This document shows positions 52,707-62,017 of a stretch of 64,000 nt of DNA, one piece after another (position 1 is the stretch's first letter; each line of letters starts with the position of its first letter). A program made the translations under genes and the position numbers. The notes beneath the pieces are model-generated. The model worked only from the letters and a program-made list of their open reading frames with translations, was not told the DNA's origin and made no database searches. The stretch spans positions 34,138 to 98,137 of the forward strand of contig JAKFDI010000055.1 of assembly GCA_036676235.1 (NCBI GenBank). Reading direction: 5' to 3'. Source of the DNA: JAKFDI01 sp036676235 (GTDB taxonomy: Bacteria; Pseudomonadota; Gammaproteobacteria; Burkholderiales; Burkholderiaceae_C).

Positions 52707-54005
52707 TTATGCGTTGAGGAGATCGGCGATCCAGGCGTCGACATTGGCGAGCGGCAGGCTGCGCTGCGGCACCGACGGGTCGCGCAGGTCCTTCAGCGAG
52801 ACCTCGCCGCGCGCCACTTCGTCGGCGCCGAAGATGAGCGCATGGCGCGCACCGCTGGCATCGGCCCGCTTGAACTGCGACTTCATGCTGCCGCCCCCGG
52901 CGTTCATCAACACGGAGATGCCGCCCGCGCGCAGCGTGTCGAGCGTCTTCATGGGCAACGCGAGCCCTGCATCGCCGGGCACGATGGCGTATACGGCCGG
53001 GACCGGCGTCTTCGGCTCGATCTGCGCGGCTTCGAGCAGCAGCAGCAGGCGCTCGATCCCCATGCCCCACCCCACCGCTGGCGCCGGCTTGCCGCCGAGC
53101 TGTTCGATCAGGGAGTCGTAGCGGCCGCCGCCGCAGACCGTGCCTTGCGAGCCGAGCTTGTCCGTCACCCACTCGAACACGGTGAGGTTGTAGTAGTCCA
53201 TTCCGCGCACGAGGCGCGGGTTGATGCGGTACTCGAGGCCGACGGCGTCGAGCACGGCGCGCACGGCGCTCAGGTGGGCGAGCGACGCTTCACCGAGAAA
53301 ATCGGGCAGCTTCGGCGCGGCTTCGACCACCGCCTGCATGGCGGGATTCTTGGTGTCGAGGATGCGCAGCGGGTTGCTGCGTAAGCGGCGCTTCGCGTCC
53401 TCGTCGAGCAGGTCGGTGTGGCGCTCGAAGTGGGCGATCAGTGCCTCGCGGTGCGCACGGCGCTCGTCGGGCTGGCCGAGGCTGTTGAGCTCCAGCCGCA
53501 CGTCGCGGCCTTCCACCAGGCCGAGCTCGCGCCACAGCAGCCGGCACATCAGGATCAGCTCCGCGTCGACGTCCGGCCCGGCGAAGCCGAGCGCCTCGGC
53601 ACCGACCTGGTGAAACTGGCGATAGCGCCCCTTCTGCGGCCGCTCGTGGCGAAACATCGGGCCGATGTAGAACAGCCGCTTGCCGCCGTCGCGCAGCATC
53701 GAGTGTTCGGTCATCGCGCGCACCACGCCGGCCGTGTTCTCGGGGCGCAGGCTGAGCTGGTCGTCGTTCATCGCGTCGACGAAGGAATACATCTCCTTCT
53801 CGACGATGTCGGTCACTTCGCCGAGTCCGCGCACGAACAGCGCGGTGGGCTCGACGATGGGCGTGCGCACATTGGCGTAGCCATAACGCGCCATCAGCGA
53901 GCGCACCTTGTCCTCGAACCACTCCCAGCGCGCCGACTCGGGCGGCAGGATGTCGTTCATGCCCTTCACGGCTTGAAGGGCGGCAGGCTTGGGTTGATCG
54001 GCCAT
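52707..54005 (-). CDS. hisS: Histidyl-tRNA synthetase
   Basis: 432 residues, class II synthetase. QAVKGMNDILPPES at the start, motif 2 FYIGPMFRHERPQKGRYRQF, the histidine-binding RGMDYYNLTVFEW, and GGGRYDSLIEQLGGKPAPAVGWGMGIER (motif 3 region). The C-terminal anticodon domain follows. I use ATG 54005; an in-frame ATG 13 codons earlier adds an Arg-rich stretch without similarity. Confidence 0.96.
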   Translation of the reverse strand: MADQPKPAALQAVKGMNDILPPESARWEWFEDKVRSLMARYGYANVRTPIVEPTALFVRGLGEVTDIVEKEMYSFVDAMNDDQLSLRPENTAGVVRAMTEHSMLRDGGKRLFYIGPMFRHERPQKGRYRQFHQVGAEALGFAGPDVDAELILMCRLLWRELGLVEGRDVRLELNSLGQPDERRAHREALIAHFERHTDLLDEDAKRRLRSNPLRILDTKNPAMQAVVEAAPKLPDFLGEASLAHLSAVRAVLDAVGLEYRINPRLVRGMDYYNLTVFEWVTDKLGSQGTVCGGGRYDSLIEQLGGKPAPAVGWGMGIERLLLLLEAAQIEPKTPVPAVYAIVPGDAGLALPMKTLDTLRAGGISVLMNAGGGSMKSQFKRADASGARHALIFGADEVARGEVSLKDLRDPSVPQRSLPLANVDAWIADLLNA

Positions 54006-54056
54006 ATTCTCGTTTTCGTCGGCGCCGCCACGGCGGCGGCGCATGGGTGCACGCGG

Positions 54057-55349
54057 TCAGGCCGGCGTGTGCGTCTTCTCGCTGACGCCGAAGCGCTTCT
54101 CGATGTAGTCCTCGACCAGCACCTGGAAGTCTTGCGCGATGGTCGCGCCGCGCAAGGTGAGTGCCTTCTCGCCATCGATGAACACCGGTGCGGCCGGCGC
54201 TTCGCCGTTGCCCGGCAGGCTGATGCCGATGTCGGCATGCTTGCTTTCGCCCGGGCCGTTGACGATGCAGCCCATCACCGCGACCTTCATCGTCTCCACG
54301 CCGGGATAGCGCGCGCGCCACACCGGCATCTGTGCGCGCAGGTAGTCGTCGATCTGCTTGGCGAGTTCCTGGAAGGTGGTGCTGGTGGTGCGCCCGCAAC
54401 CGGGGCACGCCGTCACGCTCGGGTTGAACGCGCGCAGGCCGAGCGCCTGCAGGATCTCCAGCGCCACCACCACTTCCTGCGTGCGCGCTTCGCCGGGCTG
54501 CGGCGTGAGCGAGACGCGGATGGTGTCGCCGATGCCATCCTGCAGCAGCAGCGACAGCGCGGCGGTCGAGGCCACCGTGCCCTTGGTGCCCATGCCGGCT
54601 TCGGTGAGGCCCAGGTGCAGCGCGTAGTCGCAGCGCCGGGCCAGCGCCCGGTAAACACTCACGAGGTCCTGCACGCCGGACATCTTGCACGACAGGATGA
54701 TCTGCTCGCGCTTGAGGCCGATCTCTTCGGCACGCTTCGCCGAGCCGATGGCCGAGGCGATGATGGCGCGGTACATGATCTGCTGCGGCTCGAAGGGCTC
54801 GGGCCGCTTGGCGTTCTCATCCATGAGCTGCGCGAGCAGTTCCTGGTCGAGGCTGCCCCAGTTGACGCCGATGCGCACCGCCTTGTCGTGCTTCGCCGCG
54901 ATCTCGACCATCTGCGCGAACTGGCGATCGTGCTTGTCGCCCTTGCCCACGTTGCCGGGGTTGATGCGGTACTTGGACAGCGTCTCGGCGCAGGCCGGGT
55001 AGTCGCTCAGCAGCCGGTGGCCGTTGTAGTGGAAGTCGCCGACCAGCGGCACGTCGATGCCCATGCGGTCGAGCTGCTCGCGGATGTGCGGCACGGCTTC
55101 GGCGGCCTCGGGCGTGTTGACGGTGATGCGCACCATCTCGGAGCCGGCGACGGCCAGTTCCTTCACCTGAATCGCGGTGCCGATCACGTCCACCGTGTCG
55201 GTGTTGGTCATTGACTGCACGCGCACCGGCGCGTCGCCGCCCACCGTCACGAGGCGCGAGCCCCAGCGCACCTGTGCCTGCAGGCGCCGGCGCGGCGCGG
55301 GCCGGGCCGGCTCGACGAATTCGTCTTCGCGCAAACGGATTTCGCTCAT
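54057..55349 (-). CDS. ispG: 4-hydroxy-3-methylbut-2-enyl diphosphate synthase (flavodoxin)
   Basis: 430 residues, [4Fe-4S] enzyme of the MEP pathway. TIM-barrel blocks are VQSMTNTDTVDV, VPLVGDFHYNGH, YRINPGNVG, RIGVNWGSL. Cluster cysteines are in ACPGCGRT and the late VMGCIVNGPGE. ATG 55349 has AGGTGAG upstream; a GTG at 55358 is an alternative. It follows rodZ with the usual spacing and dxr of the same pathway is 22 kb away. Confidence 0.95.
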   Translation of the reverse strand: MSEIRLREDEFVEPARPAPRRRLQAQVRWGSRLVTVGGDAPVRVQSMTNTDTVDVIGTAIQVKELAVAGSEMVRITVNTPEAAEAVPHIREQLDRMGIDVPLVGDFHYNGHRLLSDYPACAETLSKYRINPGNVGKGDKHDRQFAQMVEIAAKHDKAVRIGVNWGSLDQELLAQLMDENAKRPEPFEPQQIMYRAIIASAIGSAKRAEEIGLKREQIILSCKMSGVQDLVSVYRALARRCDYALHLGLTEAGMGTKGTVASTAALSLLLQDGIGDTIRVSLTPQPGEARTQEVVVALEILQALGLRAFNPSVTACPGCGRTTSTTFQELAKQIDDYLRAQMPVWRARYPGVETMKVAVMGCIVNGPGESKHADIGISLPGNGEAPAAPVFIDGEKALTLRGATIAQDFQVLVEDYIEKRFGVSEKTHTPA

Positions 55350-55358
55350 TTCGCTCAC

Positions 55359-56288
55359 CTACTTCAGTTCGAGCCGGGCCACGTTGTCGCGCGTCGACGG
55401 CGCGAGGTCGACGGGCTGCCCGCGAAACACCAGTTCCGTCTCCGCCGCATTGCCCACACGCACCTTGAGCGGCGGCGCGCCGTCGAGCGCCAGGCTTTCG
55501 CCTGCCTTCAACAGGCGCGACACCAGCACGGTGGAGCTGGCATCGACCACTTCGACCCAGGATGTGGCGTTGGCCCGCACGATCAGCGCATCCGCCGCCG
55601 CATCGACCACAACCGGCGCAGGTGCATCGGCCGCGACCGGCACAGGCGCCGGTGCGGGCGGCGCCGCCTCGACCACAGGCGGTGCAGAGGCCGCCGGCGC
55701 CGCCAACTCAGGCGCCGCCGCAACAGCCTCCGGCGCGGGCGTTGGAGCGGGCACCGGCTCGACGGCCGGTAACTCGATCGGCGCGATCACGATGCCGGCT
55801 TCGGGAGCACTGGCTGCAGCCACCGGCGCCGCATCATTGGCCCCCAGCTCGGGCATCCACCCCTGCGGCCAGAAGTAGACGATCCCCGCGCCGACGATGA
55901 GCAGCGCCGGCCCCCACACCGCCGGTGAAGAGAAGGCCGAAAGATCGCTGCTCTCGGCGCGCCCCGGCGCATCGCGAAAGCGCGCATTGATGCCCTGGCT
56001 CACGTGGGCGAGCCGGTCGTCGACCTGGTGCTGGGGCAGCAGCGCCAGCACCGGCGCCGGATCGATCTTGAGGCTGCGGCACACCGTCTGCGCCAGTGCA
56101 CGGGTGAAGGTGGCGTCCGGCAGTTCGTCGAAACGATCGGCTTCCAGCGCCTCGAGCTTGCGCTGCGAGACCTTGATGGACGCTGCCAGCACCGCGATGT
56201 GCAGACCCTGCGCCTGCCTCGCCTCACGCAGCAGCGCGCCGGCCGAAGCGGCAGGACGCGACTCCGCCGGGCGTTCGGCTTCAGTCAT
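55359..56288 (-). CDS. rodZ: RodZ-like cytoskeleton-membrane protein
   Basis: 309 residues. An N-terminal helix-turn-helix domain (GALLREARQAQGLHIAVLAA to FTRALAQTVCRSL, about 17-70) that in RodZ binds MreB, one membrane helix (WGPALLIVGAGIVYFWPQGW near 124-143), a Pro/Ala linker and a periplasmic beta domain of the DUF4115 type (RANATSWVEVVDASSTVLVS). It supports rod shape. It overlaps pilF by eight bases. Confidence 0.9.
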   Translation of the reverse strand: MTEAERPAESRPAASAGALLREARQAQGLHIAVLAASIKVSQRKLEALEADRFDELPDATFTRALAQTVCRSLKIDPAPVLALLPQHQVDDRLAHVSQGINARFRDAPGRAESSDLSAFSSPAVWGPALLIVGAGIVYFWPQGWMPELGANDAAPVAAASAPEAGIVIAPIELPAVEPVPAPTPAPEAVAAAPELAAPAASAPPVVEAAPPAPAPVPVAADAPAPVVVDAAADALIVRANATSWVEVVDASSTVLVSRLLKAGESLALDGAPPLKVRVGNAAETELVFRGQPVDLAPSTRDNVARLELK

Positions 56289-57108
56289 TGAAACGCCCCT
56301 CGTTCAAGGCGGCCGTCTCGCGTGATTCGGGAAAGCGGCTGCGCAGCCGGTAGCTGAGGTCGCGCACGGCTTCGTCGTTACCCAGGCGCCGCTCGATGCG
56401 CAGCGCGAGCCACAAGGTCCCCGCGTTGGAGACCTCGGGCATGTCGTTCACGCGCCGCATGTAGAAGCGCGCCCGCTCGTAGCCACCGCGGTGGTACAGC
56501 ACTTCGGACAGGTTCACCGCGGCCACCGGGCTGCCGGGATTCATTTCGTACGCTTTCATCAGCGTCTGTTCCGCCTGCGCCCAGTCGTTCCTGCGCGCCT
56601 GACACACGCCCTTGGAGATCATCGTGCGCTGCGCATCGCGGTACTGCGGCACGGCCAGCGCGCGGTCGAACATCGCTTCGGCTTCATCGTAGCGCTGCCG
56701 CTGGCACATGTACCAGCCGTAGTTCTGCATCGCGTCGGCATCTCGCGCGTCGAGCTGCAGCGCGCGGCGAAAGCTTTCTTCGGCCAGCTTCTCGTCGCCG
56801 AGGCTCGCGTAGATGAGACCGCGCAGGTTGAAGGCGGCGCTCACGTTCGGGTCGGCGGCGATCGCGAGCTTCACCTCGTCGAGCGCGGTGGTCATCATCC
56901 CCCGGCCGAAATACGCGCTCGCGAGTTCGAGACGCACGCGCGCTTTCTTCGTGGCATCGGATTCGTCGGACGCGGTGATGCGGTCCGGCGTGGCCGTGGT
57001 GGTGCTTCCGGCACCGCTCGTGGCGGCGCAACCCGCGAGCAGCGCGGCCATGGCGACGAGCATGAGCGCTGTCGTGGTGGACGAGGCCTTGCGAAGGGCC
57101 AGGATCAT
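56281..57108 (-). CDS. pilF: Type IV pilus biogenesis/stability protein PilF (PilW)
   Basis: 275 residues. Lipoprotein signal with LLAGC, then six TPR-like repeats (LELASAYFGRGMMTTALDEV, FNLRGLIYASLGDEKLAEES, NYGWYMCQRQRYDEAEAMF). PilF-type pilotins help the secretin PilQ assemble in the outer membrane. ATG 57108 has GGGAG eight bases upstream and overlaps the rlmN stop (TGATG). The rlmN-pilF-rodZ-ispG-hisS order is standard. Confidence 0.92.
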   Translation of the reverse strand: MILALRKASSTTTALMLVAMAALLAGCAATSGAGSTTTATPDRITASDESDATKKARVRLELASAYFGRGMMTTALDEVKLAIAADPNVSAAFNLRGLIYASLGDEKLAEESFRRALQLDARDADAMQNYGWYMCQRQRYDEAEAMFDRALAVPQYRDAQRTMISKGVCQARRNDWAQAEQTLMKAYEMNPGSPVAAVNLSEVLYHRGGYERARFYMRRVNDMPEVSNAGTLWLALRIERRLGNDEAVRDLSYRLRSRFPESRETAALNEGRFND

Positions 57109-58259
57109 CAAGAGGTCTCCCGTCGATGGTTGCCGGCGCGCGGGCTGTGCACCGGCAGGATGGGAATGGGCGCGCGTGTGGACAGGCGTTCTTTCAATCG
57201 CGTGCGGTCTTTCACCTCGCCGGCGAGCTGCCCGCAGGCCGCGTCAATGTCGTCGCCGCGCGTCTTGCGCACCGTGGTCACGTAGCCGGCGGACTGCAGT
57301 ACCGCGGCAAAGGCCTGCACCCGTTCGCGCGACGAGCGTTTCAGGCCCGATTGCGGGAACGGATTGAACGGAATCAGGTTGAACTTGCAGGGCACGCGGC
57401 GGTGCATCAGTGCGGCGAGTGCGTGCGCCTGTTCGGGCGTGTCGTTCACGCCGTCGAGCATGCAGTACTCGAAGGTGATGAAGTCGCGTGGCGCACGCTC
57501 GAGATAGCGCGTGCAGGCGGCCAGCAGTTCGTCGATCGGGTACTTGCGGTTCAGCGGCACGAGGTCGTCGCGCAGCGCATCGGTCGGCGCATGCAGCGAG
57601 ACGGCCAGCGCCACTGGGCAATCCTCGCGCAGCCGATCGATCATCGGCACCACACCGGAGGTCGACACCGTCACGCGTCGCCGAGACAAGCCGTAGCCGT
57701 GGTCGTCGAGCATCACGCGCAGTGCGGGCACGAGCGCCGCGTAGTTCTGCAGCGGCTCGCCCATGCCCATCATCACGACGTTGGTGATGGCGCGTTCGCC
57801 TTCGGCCAAGCCCAGGCGGCGACGCAAGTGGTGCTCGGCGTACCAGAGTTGGGCGACGATCTCGCCCGTCGCGAGGTTGCGACTGAAGCCCTGGTGACCG
57901 GTGGAACAGAAGCGGCAGTTCACCGCACAGCCGGCCTGCGACGAGATGCACAGCGTGCCGCGGTCGTCTTCGGGAATGAAGACCGTCTCGACGGCATCAC
58001 CGCCGCCGACATCGAACAGCCACTTGATGGTGCCGTCGGTCGAGGCCTGCTCGCTCGCCACCGGCAGCGACGTGATCTGCGCGCATCCGGCGAGCTTGTC
58101 GCGCAACGAACGGGCGAGGTCCGACATCTGCGAGAAGTCGGAAGCGCCCTTCTGGTGAATCCAGCGAAACAGCTGGGTCGCGCGAAAGCGCTTCTCCCCG
58201 AGCTGCTCGCAATACGCCGTCAGCCCGTCGAGGTCGAATTCAAGCAGGTTGACAGTCAT
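57108..58259 (-). CDS. rlmN: Dual-specificity RNA methyltransferase RlmN
   Basis: 383 residues, radical-SAM enzyme that methylates C2 of A2503 in 23S rRNA and A37 in some tRNAs. The cluster motif is C-AVN-C-RF-C within CISSQAGCAVNCRFCSTGHQ; VVMMGMGEPLQNY, VSTSGVVPMIDRL and FEYCMLDGVNDTPEQA follow, with the mechanistic C-terminal Cys in DIDAACGQLAGE. ATG 58259 is used. It follows ndk by 28 bases. Confidence 0.96.
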   Translation of the reverse strand: MTVNLLEFDLDGLTAYCEQLGEKRFRATQLFRWIHQKGASDFSQMSDLARSLRDKLAGCAQITSLPVASEQASTDGTIKWLFDVGGGDAVETVFIPEDDRGTLCISSQAGCAVNCRFCSTGHQGFSRNLATGEIVAQLWYAEHHLRRRLGLAEGERAITNVVMMGMGEPLQNYAALVPALRVMLDDHGYGLSRRRVTVSTSGVVPMIDRLREDCPVALAVSLHAPTDALRDDLVPLNRKYPIDELLAACTRYLERAPRDFITFEYCMLDGVNDTPEQAHALAALMHRRVPCKFNLIPFNPFPQSGLKRSSRERVQAFAAVLQSAGYVTTVRKTRGDDIDAACGQLAGEVKDRTRLKERLSTRAPIPILPVHSPRAGNHRRETS

Positions 58260-58287
58260 GCCCAAGCGGCTGGTCTTGCAGCGCGCG

Positions 58288-58713
58288 TCAGCGGCTGTAG
58301 ACGTTCATCGCCGGGAAGAAGAAGGCGATTTCGACGGCAGCGGTTTCCGCCGCATCGGAGCCGTGCACGGCGTTGGCGTCGATGCTGTCGGCGAAGTCGG
58401 CGCGGATGGTGCCCTTGTCGGCCTTCTTCGGATCGGTGGCGCCCATCAGTTCACGGTTCTTCGCGATGGCGTTCTCGCCTTCGAGGGCCTGGATCATCAC
58501 CGGGCCGGAAATCATGAAGTCCACGAGGTCCTTGAAGAACGGACGCGCCTTGTGCACGGCATAGAAGGCCTCGGCCTCGCCGCGCGACAGATGGGCCATC
58601 TTGGCCGCCACGACTTTCAGCCCCGCGCCTTCGAAGCGTGCGTAGATCTGGCCGATGACATTTTTCGCCACCGCGTCGGGTTTGATGATCGAAAGCGTGC
58701 GTTCGAGCGCCAT
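58288..58713 (-). CDS. ndk: Nucleoside diphosphate kinase
   Basis: 141 residues. It balances NTP pools by ping-pong phosphate transfer. MALERTLSIIKPDAVAKNVI at the start and the active-site block ANAVHGSDAAETAAVEIAFF with the phosphorylated His are intact. A TAGAAT (58754-58759, minus strand) about 41 bases upstream could be its -10. The 128-base gap to rluB holds nothing else clear. Confidence 0.97.
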   Translation of the reverse strand: MALERTLSIIKPDAVAKNVIGQIYARFEGAGLKVVAAKMAHLSRGEAEAFYAVHKARPFFKDLVDFMISGPVMIQALEGENAIAKNRELMGATDPKKADKGTIRADFADSIDANAVHGSDAAETAAVEIAFFFPAMNVYSR

Positions 58714-58841
58714 GAAATTTCTCTCCTGAATCAATGATTTGGCAAAGCCTTGAATTCTATCTGCGCGTCGTGTTGCGAAGCCTCTGACGGCGACGCTGCG
58801 ACGCTGCGGCGAGCCGATGGAGTCAGCTCACGCGCCGAGGT

Positions 58842-60893
58842 TCAACGCCCTCGGTGGCCACCGCCACCGAAACCGCCACCTCCGCCACCTCCTCCACGGT
58901 TTCCGCCTCGGCTTCCACCACCACCGCCGCCGCCACCACCGCCGCCGCCCCCACGCCCGCTCTTGCGGCGGAACGCATCGGCGCCGATGTAGCCGAGCGA
59001 GGTCTGCAGCGGATCGGGTTCACGCGGGCCGCTGCCCTTCTTCGGCCGGTCGGGTGCGCTACCACCCGCACCGAAGCCGCCTCCGCCCTGGCGGAAGCCG
59101 CGTCCGCCGGCGGGACTGCGCGGGTTCTGCACGAAGCGCTTGTCGAAGGTCTGTTCCAGCGGGTTCGGGATGCGTGCCGGATCGAAATCGTCATCGTCAT
59201 CGTGGTCGCGATCACGGTCGACGTTCACGCGCGGCGGGTCCTGCCGCGGCGGCTGGTCGAACCCACGCTGCCTCGGCGCCGGACCGCGTGCGTTGTTGCC
59301 GTTGTCCCGGTCGCCCCGGTCGTTGCCGCGCTCGCCCCGCCGCTTGTTGCGGCCGCGGTCGTTGCCACGGTCGTTGCCGCGCGACTCGTCGCGTGCCTCG
59401 CGTCCACCCGCGCCGCCCGCCAACTGGCGGATGACGCGCACATCGGCTTCGCTCAGATCGGCCCACACGCCGCGCTTCAAGCCCAGCGGCAGCACCACGG
59501 TGCCGTAGCGGATGCGGATCAGCCGGCTCACGGTGAGGTCCACGGCGTCGAAGAGCTTGCGCACTTCGCGGTTGCGCCCTTCGGTGATGACGACGCGATA
59601 CCAGTGGTTCGCGCCCTCGCCGCCGCCGTCCTGGATGGAGCGAAAGCTCGCCGTCTGACCGTCGATCGTCACGCCTTCGAGCAACTGGCTCTTCGCCTCC
59701 TCGTCGAGCGTGCCCAGCACGCGCACGGCGTACTCGCGCTCCACGCCGAAGCGCGGATGCATCAACTGGTTCGCCAGCTCGCCGGAGTTCGTGAACAGCA
59801 GCAGGCCTTCGGTGTTCATGTCGAGGCGGCCGACCGATTGCCACTTGCCCTGCTGCAGCCGCGGCAAGCGGCGAAACACCGTCGGGCGATGCTGCGGATC
59901 GTCGTGCGTGACGACCTCGCCGGCGGGCTTGTGGTAGGCGATCACGCGTGGCGGCGGCGGCATGATGCGCACCTTCACCGGCTTGCCCTTGACCTTGATG
60001 TGGTCGCCGAACGAGATGCGCTGGCCGATGTGCGCCGGCTGCCCGTTCACCGAGATCTCGCCGTCGAGAATCATCTGCTCCATGTCGCGCCGCGAGCCGA
60101 TGCCAGCCTGCGCGAGCACCTTGTGCAGCTTCGGCGCTTCCGGCTCGGGCCGCAACACGCGCTTGGGCGGCGCGGCGGGCTCTTCCGCCGGCGGTTCGAC
60201 AGCGGCGTCGTATTCGCCCGAGATGACCTGCGCGAAGAGTTCACCCGCCTCGGCGGGAATCACGAGCGTCGACGCTTCGGCTTCCTGGGCATCGGTCTGC
60301 TCATCCGACGCTTCTGCCGCGTCGGCGCCTTCATCCTCGTTGCCGACTTGGCCTGAAGCAGCGCGCGGGCTGTCACCACGACCGCGCCGCCGCTCACGCC
60401 GGTTGCGCCGACGGGTGCGTTCGCCGGCCGGGGCGGCTTCGCCGTCGCCTGCAGAGGCCGTGGCTTGCACGTCGCCGGTTGCCGCCTGATCACCGCTGAC
60501 GGCCACGGGGTGCTCGGCCGTCGAGGCAGTCGTCGCGGCTTCGGCCGTGGCGCTCTCGCGGGACGGCTCGAAAGGCAGCGGAGCCTGCGGCGAAACGGCA
60601 GGCGCGGCAGCAGATGCCTGCGGCTCGGACACCGCCTCGTCCGCCTCGGCTTTCTTCACAGGCGCGCGACGTCGGCGCACCGGCTTCGCTGCGCCATCTT
60701 CCGCCTGCGATTCAGTGCTGTCGGCCGGCAAGGCTTCGGCCGCGGCGTTCTCGCCCGCGGCTGCTTCCGTGCCCTCCGGCACGGCCTTCACCGTGCGCTT
60801 GCGTCGCGCCGGCTTCGCTTGGGCAGCGTCTTCGCTGGGGGGCGTCTGCGCTTCACCGTCGGGCAGGGCAGCGTTGTCTTGGGGACCATTCAT
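58842..60893 (-). CDS. rluB: 23S rRNA pseudouridine synthase RluB with long disordered arms
   Basis: 683 residues, more than twice the size of E. coli RluB (291). Residues 1-250 are Ala/Glu/Pro-rich with Arg/Lys clusters (RRKR, RRRR, RTRRRNRRERRRGRG). An S4 RNA-binding domain spans about 254-300 (KLHKVLAQAGIGSRRDMEQM). The synthase core (about 315-490) has GRLDMNTEGLLLFTNSGELA with catalytic Asp358 and RNREVRKLFDAV. Residues 495-683 are Arg/Gly/Asp-rich and end in RGG-like repeats with a 13-glycine run. It modifies U2605 of 23S rRNA in E. coli. ATG 60893 overlaps the scpB stop by four bases. Confidence 0.93.
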   Translation of the reverse strand: MNGPQDNAALPDGEAQTPPSEDAAQAKPARRKRTVKAVPEGTEAAAGENAAAEALPADSTESQAEDGAAKPVRRRRAPVKKAEADEAVSEPQASAAAPAVSPQAPLPFEPSRESATAEAATTASTAEHPVAVSGDQAATGDVQATASAGDGEAAPAGERTRRRNRRERRRGRGDSPRAASGQVGNEDEGADAAEASDEQTDAQEAEASTLVIPAEAGELFAQVISGEYDAAVEPPAEEPAAPPKRVLRPEPEAPKLHKVLAQAGIGSRRDMEQMILDGEISVNGQPAHIGQRISFGDHIKVKGKPVKVRIMPPPPRVIAYHKPAGEVVTHDDPQHRPTVFRRLPRLQQGKWQSVGRLDMNTEGLLLFTNSGELANQLMHPRFGVEREYAVRVLGTLDEEAKSQLLEGVTIDGQTASFRSIQDGGGEGANHWYRVVITEGRNREVRKLFDAVDLTVSRLIRIRYGTVVLPLGLKRGVWADLSEADVRVIRQLAGGAGGREARDESRGNDRGNDRGRNKRRGERGNDRGDRDNGNNARGPAPRQRGFDQPPRQDPPRVNVDRDRDHDDDDDFDPARIPNPLEQTFDKRFVQNPRSPAGGRGFRQGGGGFGAGGSAPDRPKKGSGPREPDPLQTSLGYIGADAFRRKSGRGGGGGGGGGGGGGSRGGNRGGGGGGGGFGGGGHRGR
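58914..58952. repeat. GGN codon run in rluB (13 glycines)
   Basis: Thirteen consecutive glycine codons (residues 648-660) made of GGC/GGT/GGG, seen on the plus strand as CCN triplets. Further Gly runs flank it to 58846. Such tracts can change length by slippage; gains or losses of whole triplets would keep the frame. Confidence 0.8.
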
Positions 60894-61747
60894 GCTTGAG
60901 GTTCCATCGGAGCGGCGTCGGCCGCAGGCTCGGGAGATTCGGGGGCCGGCGCGGAAGATGAAGCGTCGGGCGGTGCGCCGGGCACGCGCTCGACGGCGGG
61001 TTCGGAGTTGGCCGCGGCATCGGCAGGCGCCGAAGAAGGGTCGGACGTTGCTGCAGGCTCTGCCACAGCAACCGAATCGGCATCGGCGGAAGCCGTAGGC
61101 GGCTCGGCCGAGTCGCCGTGATCGGCGGCCGCGTCGTCAGGCGCCTGTGCCGACCGTTCGTCCAGCGCCAGCGCTGCCTGCAGTTCGAGCTGGGCGGACT
61201 CGCCGGCCAGCGCACCGGCCAGTGCATCCCCGCCCGCGCCGCGTTCGATGGCGGGCAGTTGTTCGAGGCTGGCTACACCCAGGTCGTCGAGAAACTGACG
61301 CGTGGTCGCAAACAGCGCGGGCCGGCCCGGCGCTTCGCGAAACCCGATGGCTTCGATCCAGCCGCGGTCTTCGAGCTGCTTGATGATCTGGCTCGCCACG
61401 GTGACACCTCGAATGTCCTCGATGTCGCCGCGCGTGACCGGTTGGCGGTACGCAATGATCGCGAGCGTCTCCATCACAGCGCGCGAGTACTTCGGCGGCT
61501 TCTCGGGGTTCAGGCGGTCGAGGTATTCGCGCATCTCGGGGCGGCTCTGGAAGCGCCAACCCGTGGACACCGGCACCAGCTCCACGCCCTTGCCCTCCCA
61601 GTCGCGCACCAGTTCGTCGAGCAGCGAGCGCAGCGTGTCGGGGCCGACCTCGTCGGCGAACAACGCCCGCATGTCGCGCAACGGCATCGGCTGTTGGGCA
61701 CAGATGAGGGCCGTCTCGAGGACGCGCTTCGCATCCTGTGTGTTCAT
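60890..61747 (-). CDS. scpB: Segregation and condensation protein ScpB
   Basis: 285 residues. The winged-helix kleisin-partner domains lie in about 1-185: KRVLETALICAQQPMPLRDM, RFQSRPEMREYLDRL, YSRAVMETLAIIAYRQPVTRGDIEDIRGV, RGWIEAIGFREAPGRPALFATT. With ScpA and SMC it compacts and segregates the chromosome. The last about 95 residues are an Ala/Pro/Ser/Asp/Glu-rich tail not needed for the fold. ATG 61747 is used. It is coupled to rluB. Confidence 0.92.
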   Translation of the reverse strand: MNTQDAKRVLETALICAQQPMPLRDMRALFADEVGPDTLRSLLDELVRDWEGKGVELVPVSTGWRFQSRPEMREYLDRLNPEKPPKYSRAVMETLAIIAYRQPVTRGDIEDIRGVTVASQIIKQLEDRGWIEAIGFREAPGRPALFATTRQFLDDLGVASLEQLPAIERGAGGDALAGALAGESAQLELQAALALDERSAQAPDDAAADHGDSAEPPTASADADSVAVAEPAATSDPSSAPADAAANSEPAVERVPGAPPDASSSAPAPESPEPAADAAPMEPQA

Positions 61748-62017
61748 CGCTTCGTTCGGATCCTCGGCGGCATCAGCCAGCCAAATGGTTTGCGGTCTCT
61801 CGCATTCAGCCTTGTGGCTCCACCTCACGATGGGGCGCTGTTGTCGGTTGGCTGTGGGTCTGGCGGGTTGTCGCGTTCGTCGCGAGGAACCCGGTGCGGC
61901 CTCGTTGGCTCATGTCGCTGGGCACATGTCGCCTGCTCGCACTGCCTGGCATTCGGGGCGGGCGATCAACCGCATGCCGAGCCAAGGCAGCGATTGTAGC
62001 GGAGCCGGCGCCGACGC
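61748..62017 (-). other. Noncoding gap upstream of scpB with a -10-like box
   Basis: 270 bases between rluD and scpB. No convincing gene: the open frames here have no recognisable content. TACAAT (61993-61998, minus strand) 20 bases after the rluD stop could be the scpB promoter -10, giving a leader of about 240 bases. No -35, terminator or known RNA motif is seen. Confidence 0.35.
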
